From an uncultured delta proteobacterium (GTDB lineage: Bacteria > Desulfobacterota > Desulfobulbia > Desulfobulbales > Desulfurivibrionaceae): a DNA stretch of 64,000 nt. The notes below the pieces were generated by a model, which was not told the DNA's origin, did not search any database, and saw nothing but the letters and a program-made list of their open reading frames with translations. Numbering within the stretch: position 1 is the first letter of the stretch; every line of letters begins with the position of its first letter. The stretch is from contig CAIPYE010000015.1 of NCBI GenBank assembly GCA_903869265.1, forward strand, positions 124,001 to 188,000, written 5' to 3'. Positions 13,226 through 20,399 of the stretch are shown in pieces. The translations under genes and the position numbers were made by a program.

Positions 13226-15850
13226 ATGCTGCGCTGGTTTAAAAAACAGAGCGCCCGGTTGCAGGCAAACCGGAAACAGCGGCAGATTGAGGTGCACAAT
13301 CTCCTCACCGCCCGCTACCAAATATTTCGTTCCCTGCTGGCCAGCAACAATCGTGCGGTTGACTGTCTCACCGAGATCGGCATCCATCTTCGCCTGCATG
13401 GCGATCAGGCAGGTCTGGCCCGGCTTACGGAAAAGCTTATCGAGGAAACCGAGGAGATGGTGGCCCGTCTGGAGCATCTGGCCGTGGGTCGGTACCGAGC
13501 GCTCCGGGGGGTGCAGTATACCCTGGCCGGAACCATCCGGCAAAAGCTCGGACCTCTTTCCTCTCCCGAAACGGTCCCTTTTTCTTTGTCCTTTGCCGTG
13601 CTGGCTCCCGAACACCGGGCTCTGACCGGCAACAAGGCTGCGGCCCTGGCCGATCTCAAGAAGAAGGGGTTCAGGGTGCCTGACGGTTTTGCGGTCACCC
13701 TGGCCGGTTGCCGCTTTTTTTTGGAACATCAAGGACTCTCCCTGCAACTGGTTCATTTGCTGGCAACGAACGGGTCCGGGACCGACAAGACTATCCCCCC
13801 GGAAACGGCGCACCAGGTGCAGGAACTCATTCGCAAAGCTCCGCTCCCCCCGGCTCTGGCTGAAGAGATTCTTGCCCAGGCCCGCCCATTCTTTCAAGGC
13901 GGCAAGGCGCTGGCTGTTCGGAGCAGCAGCATCAGCGAGGATGGGGAGCGCCATTCCTTTGCCGGACAGTTCAGCTCGGTGCTCAATGTTCGGGACGAGG
14001 CCCAGTTTCTTAAGGCTTTCACCGAGGTGGTGGCCAGCAACTTCAATGTCCGCAGTCTTGCCTACCGGCTGCACGCAGGGCTTGATCCTTTAAGCTTTGA
14101 GATGGCCGTGCTCTGCCTTGAGATGGTGGAACCCCGCGCCGCTGGCATTTTGCTCACCCGCTCTCCGCAGGAGCCGGAAAGCGGCATGATGCTGATCAGC
14201 GCAGTGCCGGGCCTGGGCGAGGCGGCCGTTTCCGGCAGCGCCGCAACGGATATCTATCTGGTCGGACGCAACGGCGTGGTGGATTGGCAGCGTTCCAGCA
14301 TCGCCGACAAGGAGAGGTTTCTGGTCGGCGATGCCGAGGGCGGGGTGCGTTGGCAGGATCTTGCCCCGGAGGACCGGCAAAAGCCGGTGCTTAACGAAGA
14401 GGAGCTACGGACTCTTGCTGGCTGGGGCAATGCTTTGGAAGAAAAGGAGGGGATACCGCAGGATATTGAATGGGCGGTGGACAAAGAGGGGCAGGCAGTT
14501 CTTCTTCAAGTTCGGCCCCTTACCACCATGGGGGTGCAGAGCGGCGAGGAATGGCAGAGCAAAACCCCTCCCCTTGTCCAGGGGATCATGGCTTCCGGGG
14601 GACGGGCCACTGGTCGGGCGCTTCTGGTAAAAAGCCGCAGGGATTTGGAAACGCTTCCGCAAGAGCCGGTGGTGCTGGTCATGCCCCAGAGTTTTGTCGA
14701 TGCGGCAAACCTCCTGGGCATGGTGGCTGCGGTGCTGGTGGATCTCGGCAGCCCGGCTGACCACCTTGCCTGTGTGGCCCGCGAACAGGGAACCCCCCTG
14801 ATCTGCGGGTTGGCGGATGCGAGGAACAAGTTGACTGCGGGGCAGTGGCTCACGGTGGACGGCAGCCATGGTCGGGTGTACGCGGCAAGCGAAGAGGAAA
14901 TCAGCGCGGCCATGGAGGCATGGCAAAAAAAACCTCCAGTTGTCCGTCCCGCCCTCACGAGCCTTTCGCCCTTCTACCAGGAGCTGCGGGAGCTGATCAC
15001 GGCCCTGCATCTTACCGATGCCTACGGCCCGACTTTTTCCATCGTGGAATGCAAGTCGCTCCACGATATCGTCCGTTTTGTCCATGAAAAGGCGGTGCTT
15101 TCCATGTTCGAGGCCGGCGATGAGGTTCTGGAAGGAAATCTGGGTGCTGTGCATGCCATCGATTCGCCGATCCCATTTTTTGTCAGCGTCATCGACATGG
15201 GAGGGGGGCTGGCTTTGACCGGGCCGAAAAAAAGAAGAATCCCGCCGGAAATGGTTATCTCCCGTCCCTTCCAGGCTCTGTGGCGCGGCATCACCACCCC
15301 AGGCCTGCACTGGGGTCCCCCGCCGGGCGGTACTCCCATGGGTTCGGTGATGTCTTCCTTTCTCACTGACCAGAAATCGGAACGGCCCATCGGTATGCCC
15401 AACTATTGCATGGTCAGCCGGGATTACTGCAACATGAATGCGCGTATGGATTTTCATTTTATCATGATCGATACGGTCTGCTCTCCGGAGGCGCGGAGCA
15501 ACCATATCCGGTTTCGCTTCAAGGGCGGCGGCACCACCCTTAACCGGCGGCAGCGGCGCGCCCTGTGCATCGGGGAGATCTTCGAGCATTACGGTTTTCT
15601 TGTTGATGTCAAGGAGGATCTGGTAAATGCCTCCCTTCAGGGTGCGACCATGGAGGCCATCGAGGAGAAACTGGTGGTGGTGGGCAGAATACTGGGATTC
15701 ACCCGGCTGCTGGACGCGGCCATGGCCACTGACGAGATAATCCCCGTGATTGCCCAAGCCTTTATGGATGGCGACTATGCCTTGAGCCGCCTGGAGAGGA
15801 AAACCGAGAATGAGGTGGCTGGCATGGCGCACAAGTCATGGGAATCATGA
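13226..15850 (+). CDS. PEP-synthase-like ATP-grasp/phosphohistidine protein, paralog 3 of 4
   Basis: 874 aa, the most divergent of the four. It keeps the helical N-terminal module (LLASNNRAVDCL), ATP-grasp motifs (TGNKAAAL at 134, AVRSSSISED at 230, PQDIEW, LQVRPL) and a swivel-domain His 513, but the usual GGxTSH becomes GSPADH. The C-terminal domain has CKSLHDIVRFVHE, IDMGGGL, DYCNMNARMDFHF and NHIRFRFKGG. GAGGTGAG precedes the ATG, 6 nt after paralog 2. The altered swivel loop may change the phosphate acceptor or rate; this is inference. Confidence 0.83.
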   Translation: MLRWFKKQSARLQANRKQRQIEVHNLLTARYQIFRSLLASNNRAVDCLTEIGIHLRLHGDQAGLARLTEKLIEETEEMVARLEHLAVGRYRALRGVQYTLAGTIRQKLGPLSSPETVPFSLSFAVLAPEHRALTGNKAAALADLKKKGFRVPDGFAVTLAGCRFFLEHQGLSLQLVHLLATNGSGTDKTIPPETAHQVQELIRKAPLPPALAEEILAQARPFFQGGKALAVRSSSISEDGERHSFAGQFSSVLNVRDEAQFLKAFTEVVASNFNVRSLAYRLHAGLDPLSFEMAVLCLEMVEPRAAGILLTRSPQEPESGMMLISAVPGLGEAAVSGSAATDIYLVGRNGVVDWQRSSIADKERFLVGDAEGGVRWQDLAPEDRQKPVLNEEELRTLAGWGNALEEKEGIPQDIEWAVDKEGQAVLLQVRPLTTMGVQSGEEWQSKTPPLVQGIMASGGRATGRALLVKSRRDLETLPQEPVVLVMPQSFVDAANLLGMVAAVLVDLGSPADHLACVAREQGTPLICGLADARNKLTAGQWLTVDGSHGRVYAASEEEISAAMEAWQKKPPVVRPALTSLSPFYQELRELITALHLTDAYGPTFSIVECKSLHDIVRFVHEKAVLSMFEAGDEVLEGNLGAVHAIDSPIPFFVSVIDMGGGLALTGPKKRRIPPEMVISRPFQALWRGITTPGLHWGPPPGGTPMGSVMSSFLTDQKSERPIGMPNYCMVSRDYCNMNARMDFHFIMIDTVCSPEARSNHIRFRFKGGGTTLNRRQRRALCIGEIFEHYGFLVDVKEDLVNASLQGATMEAIEEKLVVVGRILGFTRLLDAAMATDEIIPVIAQAFMDGDYALSRLERKTENEVAGMAHKSWES

Positions 15851-17379
15851 TGGAAAGAGGTCTTGAAAAATTTCAAAAGCTGGCAGCGCTTGCTGAGCAG
15901 TATGGCTGCCCGTGGGTGGAGTATCAGGAGTCGGTGACTGGTCCCCAGTGTCTCCTTTGGAAATTGGACATGGCACAGCTGCGGGCGGAAGGCTGGTTTC
16001 CGCGGGTAGTTGCCGAGGACCGGGCAACGGTGATCGCCATAGAGCCAGGTTCCGCTCTGGCCGCCAAGGTCTGCAATACTCTGGGGGTGCAAGAGGTCGA
16101 GTTTCAGGTAACCTTGCCCGAAGATCTCCTCCGCATCTTTGACCACAACCAGGATCTCAACCCCGGCTTTCCGCCCACCGCCGGACGGACCCCGCTGGCT
16201 AAAGTTCGCACTTATTTGGCAGGGCGCCGTTCCCTGTTCGCCCATTACCGGACCCTGCTGGCCAAGAGCCGCACCGGGCTGGCCTTTATCCGTACCGGCC
16301 TTTCCTTTGTCACCATTGCCTTGCTTTTTTTTCGTTTGATTGGTGCGGGGTATTACCTGTTTTTGGAGCTGCCTCTTTTGATCAGCGGTATCATCATGAT
16401 CTATGACGGTCTCAAATGGTATCTGCCGGCCCGGTCGATTTTTTCAGTCCTGCCTCTCTGCGTCGATACCGGGGCCACCGGCGGGACCACTGTGCTTGAG
16501 GTCGACAACGAGTACATCGCCCCGGAGTTTCGGCGCAGCGCGGTGGTGGAAGGAGCCGCCAGGTTGCGGGGTGGTTGGACCAGTCTGTCGCCGGTGATGC
16601 GGCGGCGCTATCTGGCCAGCGACAGGACAGACCTTGCCGAGGAGCGGACAGTGCTTGCCTGTTTTAGAACCAGGATGGCCAAGGTGAGGACCGGCCTGGC
16701 CTTCACCCGCACGGGTTTCGCCTTCGTCAGTCTTGGCCTTGGTTTGCTGCGGCAGTTTCAGGCCAGTCGCTGGTTGCTTTTTGATCTTGGCCTCATAGGG
16801 ACAGGGGCGATCATGGCGCTGGAGGGATTTTTTTGGTATATGCGCGGCCGCCAAGCCGGGGTGGAGGGGTTGGCCTCGGTGCGACAAAAGGGTCGCATGT
16901 CCAGCGTTTGGGATTATTTCTTCCCCCATCATCATGATTTGCCAGGCTCGGACAGAAATCCCATGATTCTGCCGGTGAAGAGCTCCCATGCCCCAGGGAT
17001 TTGGGCGACCACCGGCGTTGCCCTGGAAAGGACTGTTCTGGCCGAGCGCCGTAACGTCATGGCCCGCTTGCGTACGGTCATGGCCAGGGCCCGTACCGGC
17101 TTTGCCTTTATCCGCACCGGACTCAGCCTTCTTTCGATCGGGGTTGGATTTTTGCTTTTCTTCGGCAATAGTGGCGCCATTGGTTGGGACGTGTTCAACT
17201 ATTTAATGATGACGGCCGGTCTTTTTCTGGTGGCGGATGGCTTATACTGGAGCGTTCCGGCCGAGCGGACCCGCCGTCAACTTCCATACTGTTACGGTAA
17301 GATGGAAATCGCCATTCCTGATTACGGCGTGCCGAATCGATTCTGGAAAACCGTGGTGTTCAGCAATGACGAAGCTTGA
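15847..17379 (+). CDS. Membrane protein: GspE-N-like domain plus three DUF202-like modules
   Basis: 510 aa. Residues about 15-100 resemble the second part of the GspE/MshE N-terminal domain (AEGWFPRVVAEDRATVIAI...VEFQVTLPEDLLRIFDH). Three repeats follow, each an Arg-Thr ladder (RTLLAKSRTGLAFIRTG; RTRMAKVRTGLAFTRTG; RTVMARARTGFAFIRTG) running into two transmembrane helices and a short ending such as YDGLKWYLPAR. The ladder plus helix matches DUF202/YidH-type membrane modules. The ATG at 15847 gives an ATGA overlap with the preceding stop; 15838 and 15850 are alternatives. Function unknown; its place between phosphotransfer and kinase genes suggests membrane signalling. Confidence 0.75.
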   Translation: MMERGLEKFQKLAALAEQYGCPWVEYQESVTGPQCLLWKLDMAQLRAEGWFPRVVAEDRATVIAIEPGSALAAKVCNTLGVQEVEFQVTLPEDLLRIFDHNQDLNPGFPPTAGRTPLAKVRTYLAGRRSLFAHYRTLLAKSRTGLAFIRTGLSFVTIALLFFRLIGAGYYLFLELPLLISGIIMIYDGLKWYLPARSIFSVLPLCVDTGATGGTTVLEVDNEYIAPEFRRSAVVEGAARLRGGWTSLSPVMRRRYLASDRTDLAEERTVLACFRTRMAKVRTGLAFTRTGFAFVSLGLGLLRQFQASRWLLFDLGLIGTGAIMALEGFFWYMRGRQAGVEGLASVRQKGRMSSVWDYFFPHHHDLPGSDRNPMILPVKSSHAPGIWATTGVALERTVLAERRNVMARLRTVMARARTGFAFIRTGLSLLSIGVGFLLFFGNSGAIGWDVFNYLMMTAGLFLVADGLYWSVPAERTRRQLPYCYGKMEIAIPDYGVPNRFWKTVVFSNDEA

Positions 17380-18580
17380 GACAGAGACATTGATTCAGCC
17401 TTTTTCCGGGGTCGCTCTCTCCCACCCCGGGTTGCTTACGGAAGCGGCCCAGGCCGCTTCGTTGCGCGGAGTGCCGCTGGCCCGAATTCTTCACATGGAG
17501 TACGGCGTGCTTCGGGAGGATCTTCTTGCTGCCTTAAGCGCCCATTACCGTTGCGCGGCCATTGAATATGACGAGCGTTTGCCCATCCCGCCCGAGTTGC
17601 TCACCGGTCTTCAGGGCAGCCGTCTCGCGCGGACTGGCTGGTTTCCGGTGATCAAGGATGGTGACGGCACCATCGTTATTGCCGCTCGCGATCCATCCGA
17701 TCCTGCCATGCGTGCGGGGGTGGAAGAAATTTTCGGCTCGGTGCCCTATGAATTCCGGGTGGCTCTGCCTGATGACATCTCCTGGTTCATCCAGGATTTT
17801 CTCCATGACAAGCCGGGCTTGCTCATCGGCACCGAACGGACCGGGCTTGCCTTCTGGCGTAATACCATGGCCCATTGGCGGACCCGGATGGCCTGCTACC
17901 GCACGGATCTGGCCCGGGCTCGCACCGCCCTGGCCTTTGTCCGGATAGGTCTCGCCCTCGGCGCTATTTCCCGAACCCTCATGAGCCGTGAACATTTTGC
18001 CGATCACCCCTTGCTGGCTTATTGTATTTTGGCCATGGGTGTGCTCATCCTTTTCGCCGCTCTGCCCGTCTACCTTCAGGTGCGGCGTTCGCGGTTGATC
18101 CCGCCACGGAACCAGACCCTGGTGGAGGTAAGCGGCGCCACCTTAAGTTTCCTTGAAAATTACCAGAATCTGGAGTACGCCGAGCCGGGAAAAAGGATCA
18201 AGGAAACCATGCTGGCAAGAATGGGAGATCTTCTTGCCAACTACTCCACTATTTTATACCCTGCTCCTGCCAGCCGGGAACGCACCCATCTGGCGCGGGA
18301 ACGCAATGTGCTCGCCGCCCAACGCACCATTGCCGGGTGCTATCGGACCATCTATGCCCGGGCTCGCACCGGCCTGGCCTTCATCCGCACCGGTGTTTCC
18401 TTTCTGAGTATCGGCATCGGTTTGATCGGCTATTTTGGTTTGGGACTCAAAACGTTTTTTGATGTGACGTTGATTGTTATCGGCCTGTTGATGATCATCG
18501 ACGGGGGACTCTGGTATTTGCCGGTGCGCAAGGAACAGGCAGAGTTGCCCAAAACACGAAGTGCCATGCTGGCGGGGTGA
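17366..18580 (+). CDS. Membrane protein: MshEN/GspE-N-like domain plus two DUF202-like modules
   Basis: 404 aa, starting at ATG 17366 inside the previous gene's end (14-nt overlap). Residues about 15-135 read as a full GspE/MshE N-terminal domain: an MshEN-type helix pair (PLARILHMEYGVLREDLLAA) then GWFPVIKDGDGTIVIAARDP and VALPDDISWFIQDF. In MshE and relatives this domain binds c-di-GMP; binding here is untested. Two DUF202-like modules follow, each with Arg every seventh residue (for example ERTHLARERNVLAAQRT) leading into paired membrane helices. It is a paralog of the preceding gene. Confidence 0.75.
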   Translation: MTKLETETLIQPFSGVALSHPGLLTEAAQAASLRGVPLARILHMEYGVLREDLLAALSAHYRCAAIEYDERLPIPPELLTGLQGSRLARTGWFPVIKDGDGTIVIAARDPSDPAMRAGVEEIFGSVPYEFRVALPDDISWFIQDFLHDKPGLLIGTERTGLAFWRNTMAHWRTRMACYRTDLARARTALAFVRIGLALGAISRTLMSREHFADHPLLAYCILAMGVLILFAALPVYLQVRRSRLIPPRNQTLVEVSGATLSFLENYQNLEYAEPGKRIKETMLARMGDLLANYSTILYPAPASRERTHLARERNVLAAQRTIAGCYRTIYARARTGLAFIRTGVSFLSIGIGLIGYFGLGLKTFFDVTLIVIGLLMIIDGGLWYLPVRKEQAELPKTRSAMLAG

Positions 18581-18586
18581 AACGGA

Positions 18587-20008
18587 ATGAAAATCGAGCA
18601 TAAAATCTACCTCTCCAATGCAGTCAATATTGTACTCATCGTTCTGATCGGCCTGTTCGCCCTGCAGAACCTCAATGAGATTCTGACCAAGTTCCGCTTT
18701 ATCGTAATCGCCGAGGGACTCAATGCCAATTTTCTCGAGATGCGGCTGGCCGAAAAAAATTATTTTCTCTATGGCGATGATAATGCCCTGTACAACATCA
18801 GAAGCAGAATCAATCAAACCAGCGATACCATGCTGCAGGTCAGAAATGATATCACCCGCGCCGTTGGAGCGGAGAAGTACGCAACGCTTTTGGACCATCT
18901 CCACACCTATGACCAGATGATTGATTCGATCAGCAAATCCCGCCCCCGGGATGCAGAAGCCCAGAAAAAACTGCGTGAGGTAGGCCAGAAACTGAAAACA
19001 TTCTCCGAGGATATAACCGCACTTGAAAGCTCCCGGATAGATGCGATTATTATCAGCTCCAGGAATATCCTGTTCTATTCCATCTGGACGGTGGTCCTCT
19101 TTGCCTTGCTTTTCAGCAATCTCATTGTTCGGAACATCGGTCAGTCATTGCGCAAGGTGGTCAACCTCACCCGCGCCATTTCCAAGGGCAACTATCCGAA
19201 AATCAAGGAAAAACCCTCCAATGACGAGATGGGCGCGGTGATCAGCGCCATCAACTCCATGGCCGAGGAACTGCAGAGGCGGGAAAAGGAGATTGTCCAG
19301 TCCAAGCGTCTTGCCTCCATCGGTGTACTGGTGGCAGGGGTGGCCCATGAACTCAATAACCCGCTCAATAATATCTCCATGCTCGCCCAGACCTACGCCG
19401 AGGTGTATGATGGACTCGGCAAGGAGGATAGGATCAGTTTCATGGAACGGGTTGATGAGGAAACCGAGCGGCTGCGGGTTATCATCCACAATCTGCTTGA
19501 CTACGCCAAGCCCAAGGAGCAGCATCTGGCCCGGGCGGACACCAACCAGGTTGTCCAGAAGGTTCTGGCCTTGGTAAAGAATATGCTTGACATCTCCAAC
19601 ATCAAAATCAAGCTCACCCTGGCCGAGAATCTGCCGGATATCTATATTGACGAACATCAGATACAGCAGGTGCTGGTCAATATGGCCACCAACGCTATCC
19701 AGGCCATGGACAGGGGCGGTGAGCTGCGCATCGGCACCCGCTATGTACCCGACACTGACGAAATCGAGATTGAGATTGCTGACAAGGGCAAAGGCATTGC
19801 CCCGGAATTCCTCGACCATATCTTTGATCCGTTTTTCACCACCAAGGGGGATAGCGGCACCGGCCTCGGCCTGTGGGTCAGCTACGGGATTATAAAAAAC
19901 CACCAGGGAAACATCCGGGTGACAAGTCAGATAGGAATTGGCACAACTTTTATTATAACCTTGCCCAGTTGCAAAAAGTTAAAGAGGTGTACGGATGACG
20001 AAGCATAG
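18587..20008 (+). CDS. Membrane sensor histidine kinase (cluster kinase 2)
   Basis: 473 aa. TM1 (about 10-30), a helical periplasmic sensor with [15 protein letters not shown] (about 52-66), the same R-x2-EKNYxL motif as cluster kinase 1, TM2 (about 160-182), HAMP, phospho-acceptor H254 ([14 protein letters not shown]) and HATPase_c ([37 protein letters not shown]). The two cluster kinases are evident paralogs. It starts 6 nt after the DUF202-like gene and its end overlaps the following receiver gene by 14 nt, so that receiver is its likely partner. Confidence 0.94.
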   Translation: MKIEHKIYLSNAVNIVLIVLIGLFALQNLNEILTKFRFIVIAEGLNANFLEMRLAEKNYFLYGDDNALYNIRSRINQTSDTMLQVRNDITRAVGAEKYATLLDHLHTYDQMIDSISKSRPRDAEAQKKLREVGQKLKTFSEDITALESSRIDAIIISSRNILFYSIWTVVLFALLFSNLIVRNIGQSLRKVVNLTRAISKGNYPKIKEKPSNDEMGAVISAINSMAEELQRREKEIVQSKRLASIGVLVAGVAHELNNPLNNISMLAQTYAEVYDGLGKEDRISFMERVDEETERLRVIIHNLLDYAKPKEQHLARADTNQVVQKVLALVKNMLDISNIKIKLTLAENLPDIYIDEHQIQQVLVNMATNAIQAMDRGGELRIGTRYVPDTDEIEIEIADKGKGIAPEFLDHIFDPFFTTKGDSGTGLGLWVSYGIIKNHQGNIRVTSQIGIGTTFIITLPSCKKLKRCTDDEA

Positions 20009-20363
20009 CATTATGTTCATTGATGATGAGAAGATCGTGGGTGATATGGCAAAACTCTCCTTCGAGCAGGACGGCTACGAAGTGGAAACCTTTTTGGACG
20101 GGGAATCTGCTCTGGCGCGGCTGCAGCAAAAGCGGTTCGATGTGGTGGTAACCGACATGAAGATGAAGGGGATAGATGGCCTTGAAGTGTTGCGCACGGT
20201 AAAGAAGCTGTACCCCGGCATCAAGGTGATCATGATCACCGCCTTTGCCAACCTGGATGTGGCCATTGAGGCCTTGCGGGACGATGTCCACGATTTTTTC
20301 CCCAAGCCGGTCAAAATCAAGGAATTGAAGGCATCTGTTAAAAGGGCTCTGGGAGAGGGATGA
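19995..20363 (+). CDS. Receiver-only response regulator
   Basis: 122 aa, a single receiver domain: acidic IDDEKIVGD, phospho-acceptor Asp in VTDMKMKGIDG, Thr in MITAFAN and Lys in PKPVK. It closely resembles the receiver at 8749, including the MKxxGIDGxEVL run, so the kinase/receiver pair was probably duplicated with the PEP-synthase-like genes. Gene order is inverted: receiver-kinase at 8749 but kinase-receiver here. It ends 36 nt before paralog 4. Confidence 0.92.
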   Translation: MTKHSIMFIDDEKIVGDMAKLSFEQDGYEVETFLDGESALARLQQKRFDVVVTDMKMKGIDGLEVLRTVKKLYPGIKVIMITAFANLDVAIEALRDDVHDFFPKPVKIKELKASVKRALGEG

Positions 20364-20399
20364 TCCCGGTCGGGTGACCCCCCTGCGGAATCCCTTATA

